Made by a program: the position numbers and the translations under genes
The notes under the pieces: model-generated
Database searches by the model: none
The model's input: the letters and a program-made list of their open reading frames with translations, nothing else
What the model was told of the DNA's origin: nothing
DNA from: BJHQ01 sp964654285
GTDB lineage: Bacteria > Planctomycetota > UBA11346
DNA: 64,000 bases
Assembly: GCA_964654285.1 (NCBI GenBank)
Contig: CAZZJC010000017.1
Location: 1 to 64,000 of the forward strand
Reading direction: 5' to 3'
Shown: piece after piece, positions 1 through 10,500 of the stretch
Numbering within the stretch: the stretch's first letter is position 1
How the letters are laid out: each line of letters begins with the position of its first letter

Positions 1-54
1 TCCGGCGGCCAGCATGCTGGTTATTATGCCTTTGAAAGTGGATTGGTATCAGCC

Positions 55-260
55 GTCCCTACGGGACTGCAACAGAACAATTTCCGGGCAACCCGGGGTT
101 GAAACCGGGCTAACATCAATCCGTCCCTACGGGACGGGACGGTCATTGAGGGAATTACCATGGAGAAATCGAAGTGGGCGTCCCGTAGGGACGCCGCGAG
201 GTTAGCCCGGGGTTTCAACCCCGGGATCGGAAAGAAGTCGGAGGCAAGTCCCGTAGGGAC
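55..260. repeat. Inverted pair of 81-bp composite repeats
   Basis: The hairpin GTCCCTACGGGAC occurs at 55-67 and 123-135, and its reverse complement at 180-192 and 248-260. Each pair encloses a diverged G/C palindrome (about 90-115 and 200-225, CCCGGGGTT/AACCCCGGG type). The arm 55-135 therefore mirrors the arm 180-260: both are 81 bp, with a 44-bp spacer. No ORF with coding character lies across it, and the first 394 bases hold no other recognisable gene. It looks like an extragenic palindromic or REP-type element. How it moves or what it does cannot be read from the sequence. Confidence 0.8.
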
Positions 261-394
261 GACTGAAATCTGGAGCGAGGTCTCAACAACGGTTCTGTCC
301 ATCCAGGCTTCGTCGCCCGACCTGACCCGCTGAATCGATTGCAATTCTTGAAGAACCGTCCGTCCCATCGAACCAGCTACGAAAGCAGCCTCCC

Positions 395-562
395 ATGATC
401 TACTGGGCCCTCATCTTCTTCATCATCGCGATCCTCGCCGGAGTCTTCGGATTCAGCGGCATCGCCAGCGACACGGCCTACATCGCCAAGACCCTGGCGG
501 TGGTCGGCATCTTCCTCGCCGTGATCTCATTCATCCTGCACCGGAGGTCGTACCGGGATTGA
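395..562 (+). CDS. DUF1328 (YtjA-like) small membrane protein
   Basis: A 55-residue protein beginning MIYWALIFFIIAILAG and ending HRRSYRD. It has two hydrophobic segments (about residues 3-20 and 32-48) separated by a G-F-S-G-I-A turn, which is the layout and length of the DUF1328/YtjA family. These are inner-membrane proteins of unknown biochemistry, often linked to stress or surface growth. ATG at 395 is the natural start because it keeps the usual family N-terminus. It opens a run of small stress-type genes. The family call is from memory of its pattern. Confidence 0.85.
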   Translation: MIYWALIFFIIAILAGVFGFSGIASDTAYIAKTLAVVGIFLAVISFILHRRSYRD

Positions 563-687
563 CGGGACGGAACCGTAATCCAGCGCAAGGCCCATTACCT
601 GGCCAGGGGCGTCGCGCCCGAGGCGACGGTGGCCGGGAACAAGGCCGCCCTCACCCATAAGGTGAGCGCCCGCCTGAGATGAGCCCG

Positions 688-707
688 CATGGGGTGAGCA
701 CCCCATG
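688..707. repeat. Palindrome CATGGGGTG-AG-CACCCCATG
   Basis: A perfect 9-bp inverted repeat around a 2-nt centre, in the 178-bp gap between the DUF1328 and DUF2934 genes. There is no T-tract after it, so it is not an ordinary intrinsic terminator. Related palindromes lie at 13355-13376, 14378-14393 and 16245-16258, all inside the same stress-gene region. Confidence 0.7.
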
Positions 708-740
708 GATGGAGAAAACAGGAACCGGTATCCCATCGTC

Positions 741-959
741 ATGAAAACCCCCAAGCCTGTTACGACCTATGACCTCGGCGCCGTCGAGAGCGACCCTTCA
801 CCCCTCACCCCTGATCGCGAAGCCGCGACGGGAATCGTCGGATCACGGCTCAGCGTGTCGGACCGGGCCTACTTCAGTTACCTGAACCAGGGCCGGATCG
901 ATGGTTCCGATCAGCGGCATTGGTTCGAGGCCGAAGCGCAGGAACAGGGGACTCGGTGA
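741..959 (+). CDS. DUF2934 domain protein
   Basis: A 72-residue protein. Its C-terminal half (SDRAYFSYLNQGRIDGSDQ followed by RHWFEAEAQ) matches the DUF2934 pattern of an aromatic helix, a G-x-D turn and a terminal H-W-x-x-A-E motif. The role is unknown; the domain recurs in small soluble proteins, often near stress genes. An upstream in-frame ATG at 705 lies in the palindrome and would add 12 residues, so 741 is preferred. A second member of the family is at 14429-14659. Confidence 0.75.
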   Translation: MKTPKPVTTYDLGAVESDPSPLTPDREAATGIVGSRLSVSDRAYFSYLNQGRIDGSDQRHWFEAEAQEQGTR

Positions 960-1050
960 CCGCACCGGGCCGCCAGCGCCGCTCGCCCAGATCCTCCCCG
1001 CGTCACTGATCCCCCTGCCTCCATTCCCAATGAATCACAAGGAATAATCC

Positions 1051-1626
1051 ATGAAACATCCCGCCCCCACACCCCCCGTCATGGCGGCGACCGCCGTGGC
1101 TGCGGAAAACCTCATCGCCACGGTCCACCTTGAACCGGCCATCGTCTACGAGACCGGGAACGACCTGCCGGCCAAGCGCCGGATCGAACTGATCGCGCTG
1201 ATGAACCAGCGTCTGGCGGACGCCATCGATCTCCAGATGCAGCTCAAGCAGGCGCATTGGAACGTGAAGGGACCGCACTTCATCGGACTGCATGGGCTAT
1301 TCGACACTATCTACAAGGGGGTGGAGGGGTATGTCGATCTGATCGCCGAGCGCATCGTCCAGTTGGGCGGCATCTCGCTCGGCACGGTGCGGATCGCGGC
1401 GGCGCGGTCGCGTCTGCCCTCCTATCCCCTGGAGATCGCCGGAGGGCCGGACCACGTCGAGGCGGTGGCGAAGGCCCTGTCGACCTTCGGTCACGAAGCC
1501 CGGACCATGATCAGCGAGGCCGATGAACTCGACGACGCGGATACGGCCGACATCTTCACGGAAATCTCGCGCGGGGTCGACAAATGGCTCTGGTTCGTCG
1601 AGGCGCACTCGCAGGCGGGCCGCTAG
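1051..1626 (+). CDS. dps: Dps-family ferritin-like DNA-protecting protein
   Basis: A 191-residue protein of the Dps family: dodecameric cages that oxidise Fe(II) with peroxide and shield DNA during stress or stationary phase. All five ferroxidase ligands known from E. coli Dps appear with identical spacing: His69 (in AHWNVKG), His81, Asp85, Asp96 and Glu100 (in AERIVQLGG). The first 35 or so residues form an extended, low-complexity Ala/Pro-rich tail, longer than usual; such tails mediate DNA binding or assembly in some homologues. It sits with DUF1328, DUF2934 and DUF3309 genes on the same strand, consistent with a general stress locus. Confidence 0.95.
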   Translation: MKHPAPTPPVMAATAVAAENLIATVHLEPAIVYETGNDLPAKRRIELIALMNQRLADAIDLQMQLKQAHWNVKGPHFIGLHGLFDTIYKGVEGYVDLIAERIVQLGGISLGTVRIAAARSRLPSYPLEIAGGPDHVEAVAKALSTFGHEARTMISEADELDDADTADIFTEISRGVDKWLWFVEAHSQAGR

Positions 1627-1702
1627 GAACCAGGCGGGTTCGCCGGATTCACTCCATCCCCCTTCGTCATCCACCCATCCGTCCACGAAACGAGAACCTC
1701 TC

Positions 1703-1861
1703 ATGTCCATCGGTACCATCCTCCTCGTCATCCTCATCCTCATGCTGGTCGGTGTCCTGCCGACCTGGCAGCATAGTCAGAGTTGGGGCTACTATCCCAG
1801 CGGCGGCATCGGCCTCGTCGTGCTCGTGATCCTCGTGCTGATCCTGCTCGGGAAGATCTGA
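1703..1861 (+). CDS. DUF3309 small membrane protein
   Basis: A 52-residue protein, MSIGTILLVILILMLVGVLP then a W/Y/S/G-rich middle and a second hydrophobic segment ending LLGKI. Two membrane segments around a central TWQHSQSWGYYPSGG loop are the DUF3309 signature. The function is unknown. It lies 76 bp after dps and is followed closely by the next exported protein, so co-transcription is likely. An overlapping frame gives a longer ORF, but only this frame yields the family pattern. Confidence 0.85.
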   Translation: MSIGTILLVILILMLVGVLPTWQHSQSWGYYPSGGIGLVVLVILVLILLGKI

Positions 1862-1908
1862 TGCCTGCTCTCCGCCCCCAAACCGCATTCCTCGGAAAGG
1901 AATCCGCC

Positions 1909-2442
1909 ATGACCATCAATCCGATCTTCCGCAACCGGTGCGCGCATCCACCGCGCATCTTCGCTGCGCACGCCTTCCACCTCCCCCTCGCCCTGGTCGC
2001 CCTGATCGGGGCGTCCGCCTGGACCAGCGAGGACGATGTCCGCATCGTACCCCAGCTCGCCGTTGGTTCGTCAGGTTTCGAACCCGGACTCGCGCTCGAG
2101 TGGCGCGGCCCCAGCCGGCAGATGATCGTCCGGCCCGAGGTCTTCATCAGCGAAGACGGCCGGATCGGCGCAGGCGGCGCGATCCTGTTTGATGCCACTG
2201 CGCCCACCGGCCTGTCTTCGCGCCACGCCGTGGCCGTCGGCCCGCGGGTGGTCTATCACCATTCGGATGAGACCAGTTGGGAAGCCGACGTCATGGGCCT
2301 GTGGTCGTATGATCTCGGCAGCCACGACGCCTGGCGGCACTCCGTCGGGGTGCTCGGCGCCCTGGGCGTGCGGCGCGAAAAACAGGACAAGGACAACGCT
2401 TTCGGCGGCACCGTCGGCATCTTCTACGCCTACCGGCTCTAG
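1909..2442 (+). CDS. Exported protein, possible outer-membrane barrel
   Basis: A 177-residue protein with a hydrophobic stretch at about residues 22-37 that may act as a signal sequence. It is followed by alternating polar/hydrophobic segments rich in Gly and aromatics and ends in YAYRL, as expected of a small beta-barrel or a periplasmic beta-sheet protein. ATG 1909 is preceded by GGAAAGG at 1894-1900. An earlier in-frame ATG at 1861 overlaps the DUF3309 stop and lacks a clear ribosome site. No family was recognised. Confidence 0.6.
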   Translation: MTINPIFRNRCAHPPRIFAAHAFHLPLALVALIGASAWTSEDDVRIVPQLAVGSSGFEPGLALEWRGPSRQMIVRPEVFISEDGRIGAGGAILFDATAPTGLSSRHAVAVGPRVVYHHSDETSWEADVMGLWSYDLGSHDAWRHSVGVLGALGVRREKQDKDNAFGGTVGIFYAYRL

Positions 2443-2462
2443 CACCAACCCACAGGAATGAG

Positions 2463-2506
2463 GCGCGCACCCGCCATGGGGTGGATTCCGCATGGCGGGT
2501 ACGCGC
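2463..2506. terminator. Strong hairpin after the exported-protein gene
   Basis: Bases 2469-2478 (ACCCGCCATG) pair perfectly with 2491-2500. After one mismatch, 2463-2467 also pair with 2502-2506, giving a 15-bp stem with a 12-nt loop. It lies 20 bp after the stop at 2442. There is no T-run, so it may be a factor-dependent or mRNA-stabilising hairpin, not a classical terminator. Confidence 0.55.
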
Positions 2507-2561
2507 GCAGCGCCGCAACCATTCCGCTTTCCCATCAACCCAGAGAAATAAAGAAAAACTC

Positions 2562-3263
2562 ATGAATCCGACTGCACACCGCCTTCCATCTGCCATTCCT
2601 TCCTCCATTCCCCCCAACCACCACCCCACCCGCCTTGCCTCTCTCTCCCTCATCCTTCCTTCCCTCCTGATCGCCGCCTGTTCCCTGGGTGGCTGCGTCA
2701 CCACCAACCAGGATCGCAAGGCCAACACCGTCCAGTCGACCGGAGTCGTCTTCACCGAGGTGACGAAGGCGAAGCAGCAGCTCGCCTTGTCGACCGAATC
2801 CCTGACCGGCCTGCGTGACGCCAATGAACGGGCTGACCTGGATCAATTCCGCAAGGTGATCACCTCGAGCCAGGTCGCGCTCGACGCCGCGCTCGCCCGC
2901 GTCGAGGCGAGCAGTGCTGCCGCGATCGAAACCGGCCGCAAGCAGTCCGTCGCCTGGCAGGAGAAAGCCAATGCATTTACCGATTCAGGCCTGCGCGCCG
3001 CGAGCCAGAAGCGTGAGGGGACGCTGCGCGATACCGTGGCCGCGCTGGAAGCGAGCCGGACCAGGCTGCGCACGGCCGGTCTGCACTACCACGACCAGGC
3101 GACCCAGATCATCGCCGCCCTCGATCTCGACCGCTCGTATCAGGGAACCCGGTCCATCATCCCGAGTCTCGAACGCCTGGTGGCGGCCGAAGCGCCGCTG
3201 CGCGAGGCCCTGAGCCAGGTCGCTGAGAAGGCGCTCGCGGTCAGCACCGCAAACAGCGATTGA
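2562..3263 (+). CDS. Lipoprotein with coiled-coil body (DUF2959-like)
   Basis: A 233-residue protein. A hydrophobic signal at about residues 25-42 ends in the lipobox LIAAC, so it should be lipidated and held in the envelope. The rest is almost entirely amphipathic helix rich in Ala, Glu, Arg and Lys, with a W-Q-E-K-A element near residue 133. That layout recalls DUF2959 lipoproteins, a weak resemblance. The N-terminal Ser/Pro/His-rich stretch before the signal is unusual. ATG 2562 follows a purine-rich leader (AGAGAAATAAAGAAAAAC). Confidence 0.65.
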   Translation: MNPTAHRLPSAIPSSIPPNHHPTRLASLSLILPSLLIAACSLGGCVTTNQDRKANTVQSTGVVFTEVTKAKQQLALSTESLTGLRDANERADLDQFRKVITSSQVALDAALARVEASSAAAIETGRKQSVAWQEKANAFTDSGLRAASQKREGTLRDTVAALEASRTRLRTAGLHYHDQATQIIAALDLDRSYQGTRSIIPSLERLVAAEAPLREALSQVAEKALAVSTANSD

Positions 3264-3428
3264 GGAGAGACCATGCGGACAGATGTCCGGCCATGCAGCC
3301 GGCATCCGTCCTTCGGTGGTGAACCGGAGGAGCCGTGTTCACCAGGACCAGCCCCCACGGCGTCGCGATGACACCTGGGGGCATGGCGAAACCGGAAGGA
3401 TGTCCTTTCAACGCATGCCGACAGTCGA

Positions 3429-3453
3429 CCCCGGGGCGTCCTGCGCCCCGGGG
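3429..3453. terminator. Bidirectional hairpin between convergent genes
   Basis: CCCCGGGGCG (3429-3438) pairs perfectly with 3444-3453 around a 5-nt loop. It lies between the lipoprotein gene (+) and the barrel gene (-), whose 3' ends converge here. The 210-bp gap contains nothing else recognisable. It has no T-tract, but the stem is very stable. Confidence 0.6.
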
Positions 3454-3473
3454 TCTCGTGCGTGCCCGCTGGA

Positions 3474-4157
3474 TCAGAGCCGGGCGCCGATCGTCAGCAG
3501 GATGCCGAACCCTTCGTTGCGGCGCTTGTCGCTCACCGTCCACTGGCGGCCGCCGTTGTCGGTATAGTCGTATTTCGGTGCAAAGCGTCCGACCAGATAG
3601 GGGATCTCCAGGCCGACCAGGAATCCCGGGGCCAGGGTCACATAGGTGCCGACCTTGGCGCCGTACTCGTAATACCTGTCCCACTTCTTGCTGGTCTCCA
3701 CCGAACCATTGTCGCTGACGCTGTAATAGGAGCGCCCAACCCCGGCGAATGGCGTCAGTTCGGCGTGCCAGAAGGGGGTGAAGGCGTACCCATAACCGAC
3801 CAGGACATCCACGCTCGGCGTGGTGGCATGGGCCTTCTGCTGCCCGTTGTCCCAGGTGGCCTGGTTCACCGCGATGCCGGCGCCATAGATCAGACCGCCA
3901 TAAACTCCGAGCTTTCCTTCGACATATTGCAACTGCACGCGCGCATTGCTGTCGGCATTGCGGCCGTCCTCAGAGGAACTGGAGGTGGTGACCGTATTGT
4001 TATTCGGATCGGTGACCGTGGCGGAGGAGGCGCCTTTGTATTCGTTCGACAGCATCCCGGCGCTCAGCCGCAGATCCGAGACCGACATCTCGGCGGCCGC
4101 CAGGGGAAGCGCCGCCAAGGCCAGCAGGGTGGAGGAACGGGTGAGGGTGGGATTCAT
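3474..4157 (-). CDS. Outer-membrane beta-barrel-like exported protein
   Basis: A 227-residue protein with a clear signal peptide (MNPTLTRSSTLLALAALPLA then A-A-E). The mature part carries short alternating beta-strands with Gly and aromatic residues (GVYGGLIYGAGIAV, VLVGYGYAFTPFWHAELTPF, YYEYGAKVGTYVTLAPGFLV) and ends in ILLTIGARL, typical of an 8-10-stranded barrel. A Ser/Thr/Asn-rich loop lies near residues 45-65. The ATG is at 4157; the frame stays open far upstream on this strand, but that extension is antisense to the glucan synthase gene. Confidence 0.7.
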   Translation of the reverse strand: MNPTLTRSSTLLALAALPLAAAEMSVSDLRLSAGMLSNEYKGASSATVTDPNNNTVTTSSSSEDGRNADSNARVQLQYVEGKLGVYGGLIYGAGIAVNQATWDNGQQKAHATTPSVDVLVGYGYAFTPFWHAELTPFAGVGRSYYSVSDNGSVETSKKWDRYYEYGAKVGTYVTLAPGFLVGLEIPYLVGRFAPKYDYTDNGGRQWTVSDKRRNEGFGILLTIGARL

Positions 4158-4273
4158 GCGATGGTCCTGATGGGTGGATGGCCGCCGCCGATGGAGATAC
4201 CGACGTCGAGCCTGGGCGACGATTCCGGTCGCACCGGTCCCAGTCTCATGGCGGGGCCAACCTGCGCGCCTGG

Positions 4274-4300
4274 GGGGTTCACCCCATGCGGTGGAACCCC
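4274..4300. promoter_or_regulatory. Hairpin in the divergent gap before the glucan synthase
   Basis: GGGGTTCACC (4274-4283) pairs with 4290-4300 with one bulged base, around a loop of about 6 nt. It lies in the gap of roughly 320 bp between the divergent barrel gene and the glucan synthase gene, the expected place for both promoters. No sigma-70-type boxes stand out. Confidence 0.4.
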
Positions 4301-4568
4301 GTCCTGGCCATCGTGGTCGACCGCGACCGGGGTTTGCGACCTGGCTGCCCAGCGAACACCCCGTCGTCCCCGCGAGGTCTCCGTGCCGATGTTCGTGCCC
4401 GATCTCCCCCGTCGTTTCACCCACGCCTAGAACCGATTCCGGGGGGCACCCGACGGGGATGGCGACGAATCGCCGCTGCGCGCCGAGATCTTCAGCGCGG
4501 AACAGCTCCAGCATCATGCCGTCGCCCTCGCCGGCTGGCACCGGATCGATGCCAGGCCGGACGGTCGG

Positions 4569-7500
4569 GTGCTGCTGCGCCGGCTCGGCGCCAATGCCGA
4601 GGTGCTGGCCCAGGCGCACGCCCTGGTGCGTGATGGCGTGGCCACGCGTCAGCGCATCGCCCCGGCGGCGGAATGGCTGCTCGACAACTACTACCTGATC
4701 GAGGAGCAGATCCGCCAGAGCCGTCGCCATCTGCCGCCGGGCTACAGCCGTCGCCTGCCCTGGCTCGTCAATGGCCCGCATCGCGGTCTGCCCCGGGTCT
4801 ATGCCATCGCCACCGAACTCATCGCGCACGCCGACGGCCGCGTCGACCCCGACAACCTCAACCGGTTCGTCGCAGCCTATCAGACCGTCGCCACCCTGAC
4901 CTTGGGCGAACTCTGGGCGATACCGATCATGCTGCGCCTCGCCCTGATCGAAAACCTGCGCAGGGTAGCCGCGCGCATCTGCGCCAGCCATCAAGCCTGC
5001 GAATCCGCCAGCGGATGGTTCTCGCGGCTGCTCGCGGCCAGCAATCCCACCGGGCTGGTCATGGTGGTGGCCGACCTGGTGCGCGAAAATCCCGTGCTTT
5101 CCCCGGCCTTTGTCGCCGAATTCGCGCGCCGGCTGCAAGGGCAGAATCCGTCGCTGTCCTTCGCCACGGTGTGGATCGAGCAGCGCCTGGGCGAGACGCA
5201 TAGGACCATCGAGCAACTGGTGCTGACCGAGCACCAGGGCCAGGCCGCCGATCAGGTGTCGATCGGCAATTCGATCACCAGCCTGCGCACCCTGGTCGCG
5301 ATCGACTGGCGCGAATTCGTCGAGGGCAGAAGCCCGGTCGAGGCGGTCCTGCGCAGCGATCCTGCAGGCGTCTATGCCACCATGGATTTCGCCACGCGCG
5401 ATGCGTATCGCCACGTCGTCGAGGTCCTGGCGCGGCGCTGCCGTCGGAGCGAACTGGCGGTGGCGCGCGAGGTCATCGCGATCGCCTCCGTCCCGGTTGC
5501 GGCGCACGTTGCCATGCCTGCCGTCCGGGTGACGACGACTCCGCCTCCGACGCCCGGCCAAGTGGCGAGCCTGGATCCTGTGCGAACGCGCCACATCGGA
5601 TTCTATCTGATCGACGACGGCCGCATCGCCCTGGCGCGCCGCCTGGGACTACGCCCCGGGTTGGCCCTGCTGATCGGCAGCACCGGCACCTGGTTGCGTC
5701 TCGGCTTCTACCTCGGCCCGGTGCTGGCCGGAACCGCCGTCATCGTCGGCCTGGTGCTGGCCCTGGTTGCTGCGAGCGGCTGGCATGGCGCCGATCCCCG
5801 GCTGCCGCTGTGGTCGGGACTGCTCGCCCTGGGACTCGCGATCCCCGCCAGCCAGTGCGCCCTGGCCTGCGTCAATCTGCTGACGACGCGCCTGCTGCCG
5901 CCGGCGCTGATGCCGCGCCTGGATTTCCGCGCCGGCATCCCCGCCACCTGCGCGACCATGGTGGTGGTGCCGACCATGCTCGCGCACCCCTCCGACATCG
6001 CCGCCCTGACCGAGGCCCTGGAGGTCCGTTTCCTGGGAAACCCTGATGAGAACCTGGCGTTCGCACTGCTCACCGATTTCACCGATGCCGACCAGGAGGT
6101 GCTGCCCAGCGACCTCGGACTGCTCGACGCCGCCGAAGCGGCGATCCTCGCGCTCAACCGCAAGCACCGTGATCGACGGCCAGGGATCTTCCACCTGTTC
6201 CATCGGCCCCGGACCTGGAACGAGCGCGAGCGGCGCTGGATGGGCGAGGAGCGCAAGCGCGGCAAGCTGTCGGCGCTCAACCGCCTGCTGCTGCAGGGTG
6301 AACGCGGGTCGTTCCTGCGCATCGTCGGCGATCTGGAGCGATCGGCCGGGACGACGTTCATCATCACCCTCGACACCGACACCCAGCTGCCGCGCGAAGA
6401 GGCCCGTCGGCTGATCGGCACCCTCGCGCATCCGCTCAACCGCGCGGTGACCGACCCCGCCACCCGATGCGTGGTGCGCGGCCATGGCGTCCTCCAGCCT
6501 CGGGTCGGGATCAGCCTGCCCAGCACGATGCGTTCGGAATTCGCCACGATCTTCGCCGGCGAGGCCGGCATCGATCCCTACACCCGCACGGTGTCCGACG
6601 TCTACCAGGATGTCTTCGGCGAAGGCTCGTTCATCGGCAAGGGCATCTACGACGTGGCCGCCTTCGAGGCCGCCACCGGCAGGCGCTTTCCCGCCAACGC
6701 GATCCTCAGCCATGACCTCATCGAAGGCTGCTGCGCGCGCTCTGGTCTGGTCAGCGATGTGCTGCTGGTCGAGGACATGCCGGCGCGCTATCTCGCCGAT
6801 GTGACCCGGCGGCATCGCTGGATGCGCGGGGATTGGCAGATCCTGGCATGGATGCTGCCCTGGGTACACGGGCCGATCGCTGCGGTTCCGGCGGGCGTCA
6901 TGTCGCCAGCAGTTTGGCACGCCAATCCGCTCAGCCTGCTCTCGCGTTGGAAGATCTGCGACAATCTCCGCCGCAGCCTGGTCCCGCCCGCCATGCTGCT
7001 GCTGCTGGTTGGCGGCTGGACGGTCCTGCCCGGTCCGGCCTGGGCCTGGACCATGCTGATCCTCGGCCTGGCGCTGGTCCCAACCGCGCTCAACGCGATC
7101 GCCGGGCTGGTCGCCTGGCCGCCCGAGACCCGCATCGGCATGCACCTGGCGGCGTGGGCGGATGCGACCCTGCGTGCCGGTGCTTGCGCCGGCATGGGCC
7201 TGATCCTGTTGCCGTTCGAGGCCTGGATCGCCGTCGATGCCATGCTGCGGACGTGGTGGCGGATGGGCGTCAGCCGGCGCCACCTGCTTGCCTGGCGCAC
7301 CGCCAGCGATGCCGAGGGTGCCGCCCGCACCGACCTCGCAGGAACCTGCACGGCGATGGCGGTCGCACCGCTGGTCGCGATCGGGGTGGCCGGCGTGATC
7401 GGTTGGTGGCATCCCGTCGCGATCTGGGCCGCGCTGCCGCTGTGCCTTTGCTGGTTTCTGTCTCCGCTGCTGGCGTGGTGGATCAGCCGACCGCGTCCAT

Positions 7501-10500
7501 CCCGGGTTCAGCGTCTGGACGCTGACGATGGGGATTTCCTCGGCCGCCTGGCGCGCCGGACCTGGCGCTATTTCGAAAGCCTGGTCACGGCCGAGGACCA
7601 TTGGCTGCCACCGGACAATTTCCAGGAATACGCCATCAACGCGCCGGCGCACCGGACCTCTCCGACCAACCTCGGCTTATGCCTGCTCGGCAACCTCGCC
7701 GCGCGCGATTTCGGCTACCTGGCCTGGGAACGCTTCCTCGAACGCTGCGAGCGGACCACCGGCACCATGCGGACGATGGAACGCCATCGCGGGCATTTCT
7801 TCAACTGGTACGACACCCTGACCCTGGAACCGCTGGCCCCGCGCTACATCTCGACCGTCGACAGCGGCAATCTCGCCGCCCACCTGACCGTCCTGCGTGC
7901 CGGATTGAACGAATTGCCGACGCTGCCCTGGCTGCCGGACGCGACGCTGATGGGGATCCGCCACACCGTCGGTTGCCTCGGCGAAGCGGTGCGGTCATGC
8001 GCATCGGTGGCGAACGATGCGCGTTCCGCGCTGAAGGAGATCCGCGGCCAGGTGTCCAGCCTGGAGGGCGACAGCGTCGGATCACCCGCCACCTTCACCG
8101 CCGCATTCGGCAAACTCGGTCATCTCCGTCGGGCCGCCAGCAAGCTGAACGGACGCACGGCGGCAGCGGACACGACGCCGGCCGGTGCCGACCGCGACTG
8201 GTGCTGGTGGGCGGCCGCCCTGGAACGTGAATGCCAGGAACACCAGGATTCGCTCGCGTTGCTCACGCCGTGGGCGGCGATGAGAGCGATGCCGTCCTGG
8301 TTCACCGGGGTGGACGGACAGAAGCCCGCGCTCGATGCGCTCCGCCTGCGGCTCGGTCTGCTCGACCAGTCCACGACCCTCGCGGAGATCGCCACTCTGG
8401 CGCAGGATCTCGGGCCCGACCTCGACCGGATCATCGCCACCCTGATCACCCAGTCCCCGTTCGGCGGGGCCGACACCTTGGCGTGGCTGCGCGTCCTGCG
8501 TCAACGCCTCGGCGTGGCCAGCGTGTGCGCCACGGCGCTGATCGGGCGTTCCGACGCGATCCGGCGCGCCTGCACCGAACTGGCCGACATGGACCATTCG
8601 TTCCTCTACGACCGCACGCGGGAACTCTTCGCGATCGGCTTCAACGTCGCGGACAAGCGCCTCGATCGCAGCTATTACGATCTGCTCGCCTCGGAGGCGC
8701 GCCTCGGCAGCTTCGTCGCCATCGCGCAGGGCCGGGTCGCGCAGGAGCACTGGTTCGCCCTCGGCCGCCAACTGACCGTCTCGGGTCGCACCACCGCGCT
8801 GCTGTCCTGGAGCGGATCGCTCTTCGAATACCTCATGCCGCAGCTGGTGATGCCGACCTATGCCGGCACGCTGCTCGACGCCACCGACCAGGCGGTGGTT
8901 GCGCGCCAGATCGAATACGGCCGGCAGCGTGGCGTGCCGTGGGGGATATCCGAGTCGGGCTACAACCGCACCGATGCCGCGCTGGTCTACCAGTACCGGG
9001 CGTTCGGCGTGCCGGGACTGGGCTTCAAGCGCGGTCTGGCCGACGACCTGGTCATCGCGCCGTATGCCAGCGCCCTGGCGCTGATCGTCGCGCCCGCAGC
9101 CGCCTGCGCCAACCTGCGGCGGTTGCATGACGCCGGCCACGCCGGGCCGTTGGGCATGTACGAGGCGGTCGACTACACGCCGGTGCGCCTGCCTGCCGGA
9201 GCCACGGTGCAGACCGTGCGTTCGTACATGGCGCACCACCAGGGCATGAGCCTGCTCGCGCTGGCCCAAATGCTGCTGGGTCAACCGATGCAGCGGCGCT
9301 TCTGCGCCGATCCGCAGTTCCGGGCCACCTTGCTGCTTCTTCAGGAACGCACCCTGCGCACCGCGGTGGTGGTCCAGCCGCATGCTTCGGAAGCGACCAG
9401 GACGACCCGGGCGGGGGGCGAGAACGAGGCTGCGATGCGCGTCTTCACCCAGCCCGACGCGCCCCTGCCCGAGGTGCACCTGCTGTCGAACGGACGCTAT
9501 CATGTGCATATCAGCGCGTCCGGCGGCGGGTCGAGCCGTTGGAAGGGACTCGCAGTGAACCGCTGGCGCGAGGATCCGACCTGCGATTCCTATGGCATGT
9601 TCTGCTATTTGCGTGACGTAGGCACGGATGTTGACCAGTCATTGCTGTGGTCGAACACCTATCAGCCGACTGTTGAAACGTGTCCCGGCTACGAGGCGAT
9701 CTTCACCCAGGCGCGGGCCGAGTTCCGCCGCAGCGACCACGAGCTTGACGTCCACACCCAGATCAGCGTCTCGTCCGAGGACGACATCGAACTGCGCCGG
9801 ATCACCCTGACCAACCGCGCCGACGTGGCGCGGACGATCGAACTGACCAGCTACACCGAGGTGGTCGATGCGCCGCCGGCAGCCGATGCCGCGCATCCCG
9901 CCTTCAGCAACCTGTTCGTGCAGACGCATCTCGATCGTGAACACCAGGCCATCCTGTGCTCCCGCCGGCCGCGCAGCGCGGCGGAACGGCCGGCGTGGAT
10001 GTTCCACCTCATGGCCCAGGACGGAGGCGGAGTCGGATCCGCCTCGTACGAGACCGACCGCATGCGCTTCATCGGCCGCGGGCGCACGGTCGCCCGGCCG
10101 CAGGTGTTCGATGCGCCGGGTCCGCTCGGGGACAGCGCGGGCCCGGTGCTGGATCCGGTCGCGGCGATCCGGCGCTGCGTGCGGCTGGAACCTGACACGT
10201 CGGTCGACATCGACCTGGTCTTCGGCATGGCCGACAGCCGGGTGGCGGTCGAGGCTTTGATCAACAAATACCACGATCAGCGCCTGTGCGAACGCGTCTT
10301 CGGCCTGGCGCGGGCGCACAGCCAGGTGGTCCTGCGCCAGCTCGGGGCGAGCGAGGCCGAGGCCCAGCTCTACGGCCGCCTTGCCAGCGCGATCATCCAC
10401 CCGCTGGCGGTCCGTCGTGCCCCTGCCGGCGTGCTCGCGCGCAATCGCCGCAGCCAGGCGGCGCTGTGGGCCTACGGCATCTCGGGCGACCTGCCCATCG

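Noticed and set aside
55..260. Possible CRISPR array from four copies of a 13-bp palindrome
   Set aside because: Copies alternate in orientation as mirrored pairs and the sequences between them are related palindromes, not unique spacers; no cas genes nearby.
3474..5594. 706-codon minus-strand ORF covering the barrel gene and extending under the glucan synthase
   Set aside because: Only the part from ATG 4157 has a signal peptide and barrel pattern. The upstream extension is the antisense of a well-supported gene, a known effect of high G+C.
5649..7652. Long minus-strand ORF inside the glucan synthase
   Set aside because: Antisense shadow with Gln/Arg/His-rich composition, no domain and no ribosome site.
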